Shown: positions 8,933 to 17,839, counted from the stretch's first letter. The stretch is DNA of 53,828 nucleotides from Rhodobacter sp. (GCA_027489175.1 JAIYAE010000037.1:1-53828), one strand, 5' to 3'. The notes: generated by a model from the sequence alone, not told the origin. Program-made: numbers and translations.

Positions 8933-8974
8933 GTGGCATTGGTGTAGCCTCTGGTTCAACGCAGTGAGGCGCCG

Positions 8975-9622
8975 ATGACAGGCATCACCATCTGGACCTA
9001 TGACTGGGTGCCGAACGGCCCGCGCGGCCATGTGCGCGACCTGCGCCTGCGCTGGGCGCTGATCGAGGCGGGTCTGCCCTTCAGCATCCGCACCGTCGCC
9101 TTCGCCGACCGCGACAAGCCCGACCATCTGGCCCGCCAACCCTTTGGCCAGGTCCCCTGCCTGACCGATGGCGAGGTCACGCTTTTCGAAAGCGGCGCTT
9201 GTCTGCTGCATCTGGCGGAGAAGTCCGAAGCCCTGATGCCGCGAGACGCGCAAGGCCGCGCCGACACCTTGCAATGGCTGATCGCGGGCCTGAACTCGGT
9301 TGAGATGGTGACCGTCCCGTGGTGGTTCATCGGCCTGAAAAGCCCGCCTGAAAACCCGATGGACGGCTGGATGCAAAGCCGCCTGTCCCGCCTGGCCGCC
9401 ACCCTCTCCGACCGTGACTGGCTGGCCGCCGGTCGCTTCACCGTGGCCGATATCCTGATGGCGGATGTCCTGCGCATCCCGCAAAAGCGCGGCCAGCTTG
9501 ACGCGCATCCCGCGTTGCAGGCCTATGTCGCCCGCGCACTGGACCGGCCCGCCTTCCAGACGGCACTGACCGACCAGTTGGCGCATTTCGCCGCTGCCGA
9601 CGCGGCCCGTGCGCAAGGCTGA
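8975..9622 (+). CDS. Glutathione S-transferase family protein
   Basis: A 215-residue cytosolic protein with an N-terminal thioredoxin-like domain (about 1-85; QPFGQVPCLTDGEVTLFESGACLLHLAE carries the cis-Pro and the glutathione-binding ES pair) and a C-terminal helical domain with the typical FTVADILMADVLR helix. The substrate is unknown. The start gives MTGITIWTYDWVPNGPRG; the first strand lacks an obvious Cys or Ser nucleophile. It sits between phaP and phaR, a position usually empty in PHB clusters of relatives, but is separated from phaP by a terminator, so a role in PHB metabolism is not implied. Confidence 0.85.
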   Translation: MTGITIWTYDWVPNGPRGHVRDLRLRWALIEAGLPFSIRTVAFADRDKPDHLARQPFGQVPCLTDGEVTLFESGACLLHLAEKSEALMPRDAQGRADTLQWLIAGLNSVEMVTVPWWFIGLKSPPENPMDGWMQSRLSRLAATLSDRDWLAAGRFTVADILMADVLRIPQKRGQLDAHPALQAYVARALDRPAFQTALTDQLAHFAAADAARAQG

Positions 9623-9717
9623 CCGCCCCCCAGCCAGTGCTTTCTTTTTGCTGCGCCCTAACCTAGACTTCTCTGCACCTGCACAGAACCGCAGACAGAA
9701 CCCTTGGGGGGGGCACC

Positions 9718-10275
9718 ATGGCCGACACCGAAAAGCCGCTGCTGATCAAGCGCTACGCCAGCCGTCGCCTCTACAACACCGAAACCTCGGACTACGTCAC
9801 ACTTGAGGACATCGCCGGCTTCATCCGTCAGGGGCGTGAGGTGCAGATCGTTGACCTCAAGACCGGCGATGACCTGACGCGGCAATACCTCCTTCAGATC
9901 GTGGCCGAACATGAATCCAAGGGCGAAAGTGTGCTGCCGGTGGATGTGCTGACCGACCTCGTGCGCAGCTACACCTCGGGCGTGCAGTCGATCGTGCCGC
10001 AGTTCCTTGCCTCCAGCTTCGAGATGCTGCGCGAAAGCCAGACCAAGATGATGGAAAACCTGACCGCCTTCCCAAACCCGATGGCCGCCGTTCCAGGGTT
10101 TGAGGCGATCCGCAAGCAGCAAGAGGCCTTCCTGAAAACGATGCTGGGCGGCATGCCGGGCTGGAACGCCTCGGGCCCCGCGCGTGAAGAGGAAAGCCCC
10201 GCCGCCGCGCCCGACGACCTTGCCGACATCAAGAAGCAACTGGCCGAGTTGCAGAAGAAACTGTCAAAGCTCTGA
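9718..10275 (+). CDS. phaR: Polyhydroxyalkanoate synthesis repressor PhaR
   Basis: A 185-residue regulator with the N-terminal PHB/PHA accumulation regulator DNA-binding domain: LLIKRYASRRLYNTETSDYVTLEDIAGFIRQG (about residues 7-38), then the PHB-binding central region (DLKTGDDLTRQYLLQIVAEHE) and a C-terminal coiled-coil tail DIKKQLAELQKKLSKL. PhaR binds both PHB granules and DNA and represses phaP and itself. Two exact operators occur before phaP; before phaR itself only an imperfect CTGC-ACCT-GCAC (9673-9684) is seen. It is preceded by the GST gene and followed, six bases after its stop, by a LysR-type gene that probably shares its transcript. Confidence 0.95.
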   Translation: MADTEKPLLIKRYASRRLYNTETSDYVTLEDIAGFIRQGREVQIVDLKTGDDLTRQYLLQIVAEHESKGESVLPVDVLTDLVRSYTSGVQSIVPQFLASSFEMLRESQTKMMENLTAFPNPMAAVPGFEAIRKQQEAFLKTMLGGMPGWNASGPAREEESPAAAPDDLADIKKQLAELQKKLSKL

Positions 10276-10281
10276 TCCGCC

Positions 10282-11232
10282 ATGGCCGAGGCTGAGGGCC
10301 GCGTCACGCTCTGGGGGATCGAGGTTTTCGTCGCCGCAGCGGAAGAAGGCTCGATCTCCGCCGCTGCCCGGCGCCTGGGGGTCAGCCCCTCGGCGGTCAG
10401 CCAGCAGCTTTCCGGGTTGGAAACCGCACTCGGGGCGGTCCTTCTGGACCGGTCCGGCCGCCCGATGCCGGTCACGCCCGCCGGGGCGATGTTCCGTCGC
10501 CACGCCCAGACGATCTTGAACGCGGCGAGCGAAGCCCGGGCCGAACTTGCGATGGCGGACCTTTCGGGCATGACCACCCTGCGCCTTGGCGTGATCGAGG
10601 ATTTTGACAGCGATGTCACCCCGCGCCTCCTGTCGCTTCTGGCCCGCGATCTGAAAGGCTGCCGCTTCCTGCTGGAAACCGGAGCCAGTCACCGCCTGGC
10701 AGACCAACTTGAGGCCCGCGCCCTCGACATCGTCATCGCCGCCGATTCTGCAGGCGACCCCGTAGGTGACGGCAGCTGGCGCGAGACGCATCCCCTGATG
10801 TCAGAGCCCTTCGTCGCCGTCTGCCCGCCCGGGGCGAAGATCGATGACTTGGCCCTGATCCAATACACTGCCCGCCACCTGATGGGCCGCCAGATCGCGG
10901 CACATCTTCTGCGCCAGGGTGTGCGCCTTGGCCATCGGTTCGAACTCGACAGCTACGCAGCCATCCTCGCCATGGTCACTGGCGGTGAGGGCTGGACGAT
11001 CCTCACCCCCCTGGCACTCCACCAGGCCCGCGCCTTCCGTCAGCTGGTCGAGGTGCGCCCCCTCCCCTTCGCACCCTTGGAACGCACCCTGTCCCTGACG
11101 GCCCGCGCCGGCGTATTGCGTGGCGTGCCAGCGCAGATCGCCAACACCCTGAAACCCCTGATCGCGGATGAGGTGATCGCCCCGGCACTGACCGAATGGC
11201 CCTGGCTCGCCCCGGCCCTCAGGGTGCTCTGA
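10282..11232 (+). CDS. LysR-family transcriptional regulator
   Basis: A 316-residue regulator. The N-terminal winged helix-turn-helix (about 8-66) reads LWGIEVFVAAAEEGSISAAARRLGVSPSAVSQQLSGLETALGAVLL with the family's usual recognition helix. The C-terminal substrate-binding domain covers about 95-300. It starts six bases after the phaR stop and has the same direction, so the two are probably cotranscribed. No divergent target gene is present; the effector is unknown. The downstream hairpin at 11286-11318 probably ends the unit. Confidence 0.9.
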   Translation: MAEAEGRVTLWGIEVFVAAAEEGSISAAARRLGVSPSAVSQQLSGLETALGAVLLDRSGRPMPVTPAGAMFRRHAQTILNAASEARAELAMADLSGMTTLRLGVIEDFDSDVTPRLLSLLARDLKGCRFLLETGASHRLADQLEARALDIVIAADSAGDPVGDGSWRETHPLMSEPFVAVCPPGAKIDDLALIQYTARHLMGRQIAAHLLRQGVRLGHRFELDSYAAILAMVTGGEGWTILTPLALHQARAFRQLVEVRPLPFAPLERTLSLTARAGVLRGVPAQIANTLKPLIADEVIAPALTEWPWLAPALRVL

Positions 11233-11258
11233 CACCCCATTCGCTTTCACCTGGCGAC

Positions 11259-11277
11259 AAATATCCCCGCCGGAGGC
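11259..11277 (+). repeat. Dispersed intergenic repeat, copy 1
   Basis: The 19-base sequence AAATATCCCCGCCGGAGGC occurs here, after the lysR stop, and again exactly at 16412-16430 between soxB and soxD. Similar sequence is frequent between genes in Rhodobacteraceae. It is followed by the perfect hairpin at 11286. Confidence 0.7.
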
Positions 11278-11285
11278 ACGCCCTA

Positions 11286-11318
11286 AGCTTTTTGCGCGTT
11301 CTTCACGCGCAAAAAGCT
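11286..11318. terminator. Perfect 14-bp hairpin, probable bidirectional terminator
   Basis: AGCTTTTTGCGCGT and ACGCGCAAAAAGCT form a perfect 14-base stem with a TCTTC loop. It lies between the convergent lysR and aminotransferase genes. Its A/T-rich outer stem could serve as a terminator in both directions, though no separate U-run follows. Such palindromes recur between genes in this family of bacteria. Confidence 0.65.
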
Positions 11319-11378
11319 GAGGTAAATGGCTTGCGCGGAACGCGCTCCATCAGAAACCTGTCGGCACCGACGCTGCGG

Positions 11379-12578
11379 TCAGCCCAGAACCTCCACCGCC
11401 GCGTCCAGGATCGCATCGGCGATATAGTCCAGCTCAGCCAGGGTCAGCCGCGGCGGCAGGCGCACGTCGCAGGCCCGCATCAGCATGGCGCGGGTTTGCG
11501 GCAGATCCGGCACCTCGCCCAGAAACTGCCAGTTCCAGAAGGCCCGGGCATTGCCTTCACTCAGGCCAAAGACCTGCACCGTGATGCCCCGCGCCTTGGT
11601 CGCCGCCTGAAAGCCCAGCGCCTCGGCATCCGTCCAATCGCCTTTCAGGTTGAACTGAATCGAATCCGGCGCGCGGACTTCTGGCCCCAATGGTTCAGGC
11701 ACCGCCAAATGCGCTGATGCGTTCAGCCGTGCGGCCACATGGTCATGGTTCGCCCGGCCCTTCTCCACCCGTTCCGCCACCAGGGGCAGTTGCGGGCGGA
11801 TCACGGCGGCCGACAAGTTCTGCATCCGCAGGTTATAAAGCGGCAGCTTGTTCTGCCAATGCGCGCAGGAATTCGACAAGCCCGGGTGCTTCTTCCAGTT
11901 GCTCTCATAAGCGCCCGACATGATGATCGCCCGCGCGGCAATTTCCGGATCATCGGTGATCAGGATTCCACCCTCGCCCGCGTTCACCATCTTGTAGGAC
12001 TGAAAGCTGAAACAGCCGACCTTTCCGATGGTCCCGATGTTCCGCCCGCCCCAGACCGTGCCCAGGGAATGCGCCGCATCCTCGATCACCGGCACGCCCG
12101 CCGCGTCGCAGAGCGCCATGATCGCGTCCATGTCGCTGGTATGGCCGCGCATGTGGGAAATCATCACCGCCGCCGCACCGGGCAGCTTGGCGGCGAAATC
12201 CTCCATGTTCACCCGGTAGTTTTCGCCCACTTCGACCAGAACCGGCTCGCACTCGGCGTGTACAAGGCTGGACGGGACGGCCGCAAAGGTGAAGGCCGGG
12301 ATCAGCACCTTCGCGCCCTTGGGCAGGTCCAGCGCCTTCAGCGAAAGGAACAAGGCCGCCGAACAGGACGACACCGCCAGCGCATAGCGTGAACCCATCA
12401 GCGCCGCAAACTCGGCCTCCAGCAGGGCCACCGGCGCATCCTGCGGGGCGGTGTAGCGGAACAGATCGCCCGAGGTCAGCAGTCGCTCAATCTCGGCCCG
12501 GGCGGCTTCGGGGATCGGGTCGGCGTCATAGACGTTCGGGGCGCCAGTCTGTTGCAGGATTTGACCGTCGGGGGCCAT
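11379..12578 (-). CDS. DegT/DnrJ/EryC1/StrS-family aminotransferase
   Basis: A 399-residue PLP enzyme of the sugar/nucleotide-sugar aminotransferase family. PLP contacts visible are the SSCSAAL loop (about 70-76), IEDAAHSLG (Asp167) and the Schiff-base Lys196 in SFQSYKMVNAGEGG. Typical members transfer an amino group from Glu to a ketosugar or inosose for surface glycans or antibiotics. No other sugar genes are adjacent, so the substrate is unknown. It lies 94 bases downstream of soxG on the same strand. Its ribosome binding site (AGGAAAGG) is buried in one arm of the hairpin at 12584-12616. Confidence 0.88.
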   Translation of the reverse strand: MAPDGQILQQTGAPNVYDADPIPEAARAEIERLLTSGDLFRYTAPQDAPVALLEAEFAALMGSRYALAVSSCSAALFLSLKALDLPKGAKVLIPAFTFAAVPSSLVHAECEPVLVEVGENYRVNMEDFAAKLPGAAAVMISHMRGHTSDMDAIMALCDAAGVPVIEDAAHSLGTVWGGRNIGTIGKVGCFSFQSYKMVNAGEGGILITDDPEIAARAIIMSGAYESNWKKHPGLSNSCAHWQNKLPLYNLRMQNLSAAVIRPQLPLVAERVEKGRANHDHVAARLNASAHLAVPEPLGPEVRAPDSIQFNLKGDWTDAEALGFQAATKARGITVQVFGLSEGNARAFWNWQFLGEVPDLPQTRAMLMRACDVRLPPRLTLAELDYIADAILDAAVEVLG

Positions 12579-12583
12579 TCGTG

Positions 12584-12616
12584 CACCTTTCCTTAATCTT
12601 CAATTCAGGAAAGGTG
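12584..12616 (-). promoter_or_regulatory. Hairpin sequestering the aminotransferase ribosome binding site
   Basis: On the minus strand CACCTTTCCT (12616-12607) pairs perfectly with AGGAAAGGTG (12593-12584) around a 13-base loop; the second arm is the Shine-Dalgarno and ends five bases before the ATG. Just upstream AGGTGT-TT-ACACCT (12624-12611) is a perfect palindrome sharing the ACACCT, so the two pairings exclude each other. It could be a translational switch, or the palindrome may be a repressor operator at DNA level. Confidence 0.5.
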
Positions 12617-12672
12617 TAAACACCTGTTTAATGACACGCCAGTGACAAATTCTTCTCCCCGCGCCTTTCCGC

Positions 12673-13221
12673 TTAGGATTTCAAACTTGCGCGGGCAGCC
12701 ACGGCCTCCATCGCGGCGGCGATCTCATGCCAGGCGGTGCGGGCCATCGACCGGAACACCATGATCTCGAACGCATAATCCCCGGTCCGCAGGATAACCG
12801 CGTTCATGTGGTTCAGTCCGGACCGCACTGCCCGCCCCACGGGAAAGGCCGACAGCCGCAGGTCCAGCGGCACCAGCCGCGCCAGCACATCCGCCGCACC
12901 CAGGCCCGACAGCGCCAGCACGGCCCAGCCGTCCGACTGGTCTGTGACCGCCGCCCCCTCCAACGCAGGGGCATCGACGCCGATCAGAAAGGCCTGATCC
13001 CGCCCGGTCCAAAGGATCCGCGCCGCCGCTTTTTCGGCGAAGCTGTTCGGGCCGGGCATTGCCAGCCCCAAGGGCTTCAACCCCTTGGCCACCGCTTTCG
13101 CCCCCCCGGGCAGCACGGCGATCGAGGTGATCGGCCCTACCGCAGCCTCGGCCAGTGTGACCCCGCCAAGCGTCAGGGGCGCTTGCCCGTCCAGCGCGGA
13201 TTTCGCAATAAGTTCAGGCAC
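12673..13221 (-). CDS. soxG: Sarcosine oxidase gamma subunit
   Basis: A 182-residue subunit of heterotetrameric sarcosine oxidase. The frame is open upstream to 13281, but the GTG at 13221 is chosen because AGGGGAG precedes it, it overlaps the soxA stop by eight bases, and it gives the usual VPELIAKSALDG start. The protein has the SoxG pattern WTGRDQAFLIG, LSGLGAADVLARLVPLDLRLSAFPVGRAVRSGLNHM and the aminomethyltransferase-like C-terminus YAFEIMVFRSMARTAWH. It is the last gene of soxBDAG. Confidence 0.93.
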   Translation of the reverse strand: MPELIAKSALDGQAPLTLGGVTLAEAAVGPITSIAVLPGGAKAVAKGLKPLGLAMPGPNSFAEKAAARILWTGRDQAFLIGVDAPALEGAAVTDQSDGWAVLALSGLGAADVLARLVPLDLRLSAFPVGRAVRSGLNHMNAVILRTGDYAFEIMVFRSMARTAWHEIAAAMEAVAARASLKS

Positions 13222-16123
13222 GCAGCTTCTCCCCTTCCGGGTCGTGGAAGACCGGGTTGCAAACCTCGCAGATGACATCAATCCCGCGCAGATGGTCGAC
13301 CAGCCGCACTTTCTGCCCGATCCGCGCGCGTCCGTCCTTCAGGAACCCCAGGGCCAGCCAGGCCCCTTCCGTCGGGGACCACCCTACTGAGGTGACATAG
13401 CCCTGGTCCGTTTCGCGATGCACCTCGGTTCCGGGCACGAAAAGATGCGCGCCGGCAGAAATCGCCTCGGCCGCCTTCAGGCCCACCAGTTGCTCCCGCT
13501 CCGGCCCCCAAAGGCCCGGGCGCGTAGCCGCCTCTTTGCCGATGCAGTTCTTCTTCGCCGAAACCATCTTTTCCATGCCGATGTCATGCGCCGTCACCCG
13601 GCCATGAATCTCGGCATGGGTGATGAAGCCCTTCTCGATCCTGAGGACGTTCAGCGCCTCCATCCCGTAAGGTCCGCCGCCCATCGTCTCGGCCCGGGCG
13701 ACCAGATCGCGGAACAGCGCCTCGCCATAGCGGGTCGGGACGGCGATTTCATAGCCCTCCTCGCCGCTGAAGCTGATCCGGAACAGCCGCGCATTGACGC
13801 CACCGATCCGCACCGGCGCCACCCCCATGAAGGGCAACTCCACCGGCGTCTCCAGGAATGAGTTCACCAGCGCCCGCGCCTTCGGCCCCGCGACCGCAAA
13901 CTGCGCCCAGGATTCGGTGACCGAGATAAAGCGCACCTGCCAATCGGCACAAAACGCCTGATGCACGAAATCCAGATGCCGCATCACCAGCCCCGCCGCG
14001 GCGGTCGTGGTGGTCATCAGGTAATGACCTTCGCCCAGCCGGGCGCTGGTGCCATCGTCCAGCACCATCCCATCCTCGCGCAGCATCAACCCATAGCGCA
14101 CACGGCCCACCGGCAGGGTGGAGAAGGTGTTGGTGTAAACGAAATCCAGGAACCGTCCCGCGTCCTTCCCCTGAATGTCGATCTTGCCAAGTGTAGACAC
14201 ATCCGCCACGCCCACCGCCTGCCGGACCATGGTCACTTCCCGGTCGCACGCCTCACGCCAAGTGCTTTCCCCCGGCTTCGGGAAATAGGAAGGACGATAC
14301 CACAGCCCCGCCTCGATCATCGGCGCGCCCCGGTCGCGGCTGGCCTGATCGCTGGTCAGGAACCGCTGCGGGGCGAAGCCTTCGGCCCGGCCCCCGGCCC
14401 CCATCGCGGCAATCGAAACCGGCACGTAAGGCGGGCGGAAGGTTGTGACCCCCGTCTCGGCAATCCCGCGCCCGGTTGCATCGGCCAGCACGGCCAGTGC
14501 TGCGACGTTCGAGTTCTTGCCCTGATCCGGCGCCATGCCTTGCGTGGTGTAGCGCTTCATATGCTCGACGCTGCGGAAGCCTTCCTGCGCCGCCTGCTTG
14601 ACGTCCTTGGTCGTGACGTCATTGGCAAAATCAAGCCAGGCCCGCCCTTTCCCCTCAACCGCCCAAAGCGCGCGCAGCTGATACGGCGCGTCCTCTGCCG
14701 CCGGCAGATCAATGCTGACCTTGCGGCCAAGCGCGTCAACCATCCGCAAGGCCGCCGCATGGCCCGTGGCCAGCGCGCCATGAGTGGACATGCTGCCATT
14801 CGCCGCCCCGACCGCGACCAACCCCGGCACCGCGCCTTCCATCGGCACGAAGGCGGCCAGATCCTCGCTCCACCGGGGGCGGCCGTTCATGTGGCAGGTC
14901 AGGTGGATCGTCGGGTTCCAGCCCCCCGACATCGCCAGACAGTCGGTCTCGATCTCGAAGGTCTCCGCCCCTTTGCGCACCGTGATCGCGGAAAGCCCCA
15001 GCCGCCCGCGTGTGCCGATCACTTCGGCCCCAACGTGCACGGGGCAATCCTCGACGCTGAAGGCATCAGGGCGCGGGTCGATGATGCCGGCAACCGTCAC
15101 GCCCGCCGCCATCAGATCGCGCGCCGTCGCCCGCGCGGCATCAGTGTTGGCGAAAAGCGTCACCCGCTTGCCCGGACTGACCCCATAGCGGTTAAGGTAG
15201 GTCCGCACGGCGGAGGCCATCATGATCCCCGGTCGGTCGTTATCCTCAAACGCCACGGGTCGCTCCAAGGCCCCGGCGGCAAGGACCGTATGCCCCGCCA
15301 CGATCCGCCAGAAACACTCGCGCGGCAGGTTCGGACGGGCGGATTTGTGCAGCCCCACCCGCTCCAGCGCGCCATAGGTTCCGTGGTCATAGGCGCCCGT
15401 CACCGTGGTACGCAGCATGATCCGCACGTTGGGCAGCGCCTGCAGTTCGGCCACGACCTGCGCAACCCATTCGCCTGCGGGAAGGCCTCCGATCACCCCG
15501 CCGTCAGACAAAAGCCGCCCGCCCAGGCTGTGGCTTTCCTCGGCCAGGATCACGTCCGCCCCCGACCGCCCCGCCGTCAGCGCGGCCATCAGGCCGGCGG
15601 GGCCAGAGCCGATCACCAGCACATCGCAGAAGGCAAAGGCCTTTTCATAGACCCCCTCGTCATGCTTGCCCGACAGGCTGCCAAGCCCCGCCGCGCGTCG
15701 GATCAGCGGCTCATAAAGCCCCTCCCAGAAGGCGCGCGGCCACATGAAGGTCTTGTAGTAGAACCCAGCACTCAGAAACGGCGCGAGGTAGTCGTTCACC
15801 GCCAGAAGATCGAACCGCAAGCTGCCCATCCGGTTCTGCGACTGCGCGACCAGCCCCTCGAACACCTCCTGCACGGTCGCCCGCACATTCGGCGTCTGGT
15901 TCTTTGCGCCGATCACCTCAACCAGCGCGTTCGGCTCTTCCGACCCCGCCGTCAGCACGCCCCGTGGCCGGTGATACTTGAACGACCGCCCGACCAGCCG
16001 CACGTCATTGGCAAGGAGCGCCGAGGCCAGCGTATCGCCCTTGTAGCCCGCGTAATCCTTGCCATCAAAGCGGAAGCGGACCGGCTTCGTCCGGTCGATG
16101 AGGCCCTTGCCGTCGATCCTCAT
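13214..16123 (-). CDS. soxA: Sarcosine oxidase alpha subunit
   Basis: The 969-residue large subunit. Order of domains: an N-terminal 2Fe-2S-like segment (about 1-95; VRFRFDGKDYAGYKGDTLASALLANDVRLVGRSFKYHRPRG), an FAD/NAD-binding module with the GSGPAGLMAAL dinucleotide loop, and a C-terminal GcvT-like folate domain (about 570-969) that takes the one-carbon unit to tetrahydrofolate. The complex oxidises sarcosine to glycine, H2O2 and methylene-THF; the alpha subunit binds NAD. Length is usual for the family. Its start overlaps the soxD stop by four bases (ATGA). Confidence 0.96.
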   Translation of the reverse strand: MRIDGKGLIDRTKPVRFRFDGKDYAGYKGDTLASALLANDVRLVGRSFKYHRPRGVLTAGSEEPNALVEVIGAKNQTPNVRATVQEVFEGLVAQSQNRMGSLRFDLLAVNDYLAPFLSAGFYYKTFMWPRAFWEGLYEPLIRRAAGLGSLSGKHDEGVYEKAFAFCDVLVIGSGPAGLMAALTAGRSGADVILAEESHSLGGRLLSDGGVIGGLPAGEWVAQVVAELQALPNVRIMLRTTVTGAYDHGTYGALERVGLHKSARPNLPRECFWRIVAGHTVLAAGALERPVAFEDNDRPGIMMASAVRTYLNRYGVSPGKRVTLFANTDAARATARDLMAAGVTVAGIIDPRPDAFSVEDCPVHVGAEVIGTRGRLGLSAITVRKGAETFEIETDCLAMSGGWNPTIHLTCHMNGRPRWSEDLAAFVPMEGAVPGLVAVGAANGSMSTHGALATGHAAALRMVDALGRKVSIDLPAAEDAPYQLRALWAVEGKGRAWLDFANDVTTKDVKQAAQEGFRSVEHMKRYTTQGMAPDQGKNSNVAALAVLADATGRGIAETGVTTFRPPYVPVSIAAMGAGGRAEGFAPQRFLTSDQASRDRGAPMIEAGLWYRPSYFPKPGESTWREACDREVTMVRQAVGVADVSTLGKIDIQGKDAGRFLDFVYTNTFSTLPVGRVRYGLMLREDGMVLDDGTSARLGEGHYLMTTTTAAAGLVMRHLDFVHQAFCADWQVRFISVTESWAQFAVAGPKARALVNSFLETPVELPFMGVAPVRIGGVNARLFRISFSGEEGYEIAVPTRYGEALFRDLVARAETMGGGPYGMEALNVLRIEKGFITHAEIHGRVTAHDIGMEKMVSAKKNCIGKEAATRPGLWGPEREQLVGLKAAEAISAGAHLFVPGTEVHRETDQGYVTSVGWSPTEGAWLALGFLKDGRARIGQKVRLVDHLRGIDVICEVCNPVFHDPEGEKLRA

Positions 16124-16383
16124 GCCTTGCGCTCCGCCACCAGTTCCACCCCGGAAATCTCATGCGTCACCGTGTTCCGGGTGACCACCAGCCACTGCGC
16201 ACAGCCCTGTTCGTGATACCAAAGGTCCTTCGTCACCCCCGCCGGATTGTCCCGCAGGTGCAGGTAGTTATCCCAGTCGGCCAAGGGCGCACCTTCCGCA
16301 GGCCGGTGGAGATAATCCTCCGCCCCGTAATAGTAGAACTCCCGCCGGTCCCGGTCACCGCAAAGGGGGCATTTCAGGCGCAT
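16120..16383 (-). CDS. soxD: Sarcosine oxidase delta subunit
   Basis: An 87-residue zinc protein of heterotetrameric sarcosine oxidase. Cys5 and Cys8 (KCPLCGDR) with His57 and Cys61 (WYHEQGCAQW) match the four zinc ligands of the family. The ATG at 16383 follows GGAGGCCAGG; the open frame extends upstream but without similarity. It is 94 bases after the soxB stop and overlaps soxA by four bases. The gap to soxB holds a copy of the 19-base dispersed repeat. Confidence 0.94.
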   Translation of the reverse strand: MRLKCPLCGDRDRREFYYYGAEDYLHRPAEGAPLADWDNYLHLRDNPAGVTKDLWYHEQGCAQWLVVTRNTVTHEISGVELVAERKA

Positions 16384-16411
16384 TTCCTGGCCTCCGCTTT
16401 CATACTGGTAG

Positions 16412-16430
16412 AAATATCCCCGCCGGAGGC
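16412..16430 (-). repeat. Dispersed intergenic repeat, copy 2
   Basis: Exact second copy of the 19-base element at 11259-11277 (same plus-strand orientation). It lies inside the soxB-soxD gap of an operon, read on the soxBDAG transcript as its reverse complement. Confidence 0.7.
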
Positions 16431-16477
16431 GCTTGCAGGCGGCGCAAGGCGCAGGTGAACGGCCATCTCGCGCCCTT

Positions 16478-17728
16478 TCAATGCAAATTATGCTGCGAAC
16501 CGGTGCCTTCTTCGTCCAGAAGATGCCCCGTCGCAAAGCGGTCCAGCCGGAACATCTTGGCGACCTCGTGGCTTTCGCCCGTGGCCATCAGATGCGCCAT
16601 GCACCAGCCAGAGGCAGGCACCGCCTTGAACCCCCCGTAGTTCCAGCCGCAATCCACAAACAGCCCGTCGATATGCGTCTTGTCGATGATGGGCGACCCG
16701 TCCGGCGACATGTCCATGATCCCGCCCCAGGACCGCAGCACCTTGGCCCGCCCGATCATCGGCATCAGGGTCATCCCCGCCTCCATCACATGCTCCACCA
16801 TCGGCAGGTTCCCGCGTGAGGCGTAGCTGGCGTAGAAATCGAGATCGCCCCCGAACACCAATCCGCCCTTGTCTGACTGGCTGATATAGAAGTGTCCCAT
16901 CCCGAAGCTGACGACATGGTTGATGACGGGCTTCAGCCCCTCGGTGACAAAGGCCTGCAGGATGTGGCTTTCAATCGGCAACCGCATTCCCGCCATCGCA
17001 GCCACCTGCGACGACCGCCCCGCTACGATGATCCCCACCTTCTTGGCCCGGATCGCCCCCCGCGTGGTCTGCACGCCTACGACCTTGCCATTGGCAATGT
17101 CGATGCCCGTCACCTCGCAGTTCTGGATCAGGTCCACCCCACGCTGGTCCGCCCCCCGGGCATAGCCCCAGGCCACCGCGTCATGCCGGGCCGAGCCGCC
17201 GCGCGGATGCAGCAACCCCCCATAGATCGGGAACCGCGTCTGTTCGAAATCGAGGTAGGGCAGATGCTCCCGCACCCCCTCGCGGTCCAGAAGGATCGCG
17301 TCATCCCCCTGATTGATCATCGCATTCCCGCGCCGCACAAAGGCATCCCGCTGCCCGTCACTGTGGAAAAGGTTGATCAGCCCGCGCTGCGAATGCATCA
17401 CGTTGTAGTTCAGCTCGGATTCCATCTGCTCCCAAAGCTTCAGGGAATGGCTGTAAAACTCGCTATTCCCCGGCAGGAAGTAGTTGGCGCGCACGATCGT
17501 CGTGTTCCGCCCGATGTTGCCCGACCCGATGTGTGATTTCTCCAGCACGGCGATATTGGTCAGACCGTGGTTCTTGGCCAAATAGAACGCCGTCGCAAGG
17601 CCGTGCCCGCCACCGCCAATGATGATCGCGTCATACTCGGCCTTGGGGGCCGGGTCCCGCCAGGCCGGGGTCCAGCCCTTGTTGCCAAAGAGCCCCTCGG
17701 TGATGACCTTCAGACCGGAATAGCGCAT
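16478..17728 (-). CDS. soxB: Sarcosine oxidase beta subunit
   Basis: A 416-residue flavoprotein that carries the sarcosine-oxidising site. The FAD-binding loop is IIIGGGGHGLATAFYLA (about 35-51). The RGGSARHDAVAWGYARGA segment contains His182, matching the His that binds FMN covalently in the family. GRNTTIVRANYFLPGN, and FVDCGWNYGGFKAVPASGW near the C-terminus, are further family signatures. The ATG at 17728 was preferred over an upstream in-frame start because AAAGGT precedes it and MRYSGLKVI is typical. It is the first gene of soxBDAG. Confidence 0.96.
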   Translation of the reverse strand: MRYSGLKVITEGLFGNKGWTPAWRDPAPKAEYDAIIIGGGGHGLATAFYLAKNHGLTNIAVLEKSHIGSGNIGRNTTIVRANYFLPGNSEFYSHSLKLWEQMESELNYNVMHSQRGLINLFHSDGQRDAFVRRGNAMINQGDDAILLDREGVREHLPYLDFEQTRFPIYGGLLHPRGGSARHDAVAWGYARGADQRGVDLIQNCEVTGIDIANGKVVGVQTTRGAIRAKKVGIIVAGRSSQVAAMAGMRLPIESHILQAFVTEGLKPVINHVVSFGMGHFYISQSDKGGLVFGGDLDFYASYASRGNLPMVEHVMEAGMTLMPMIGRAKVLRSWGGIMDMSPDGSPIIDKTHIDGLFVDCGWNYGGFKAVPASGWCMAHLMATGESHEVAKMFRLDRFATGHLLDEEGTGSQHNLH

Positions 17729-17839
17729 GGACAGACCTTTCCTGACGCCGGCCATTCAACCGGGTCCGCGCGCCATGTTCAAGAACCGGCGCGCGATTCC
17801 TGCGCTGCCCGCGACAAAAGATGTCGCAAGAAGCCGGAC

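Noticed and set aside
13961..16216. A 751-codon open frame on the plus strand opposite soxA
   Set aside because: It is antisense to a clear, conserved gene; the translation has no domain signatures and is Arg/His/Pro-rich, as expected for GC-rich shadow frames.
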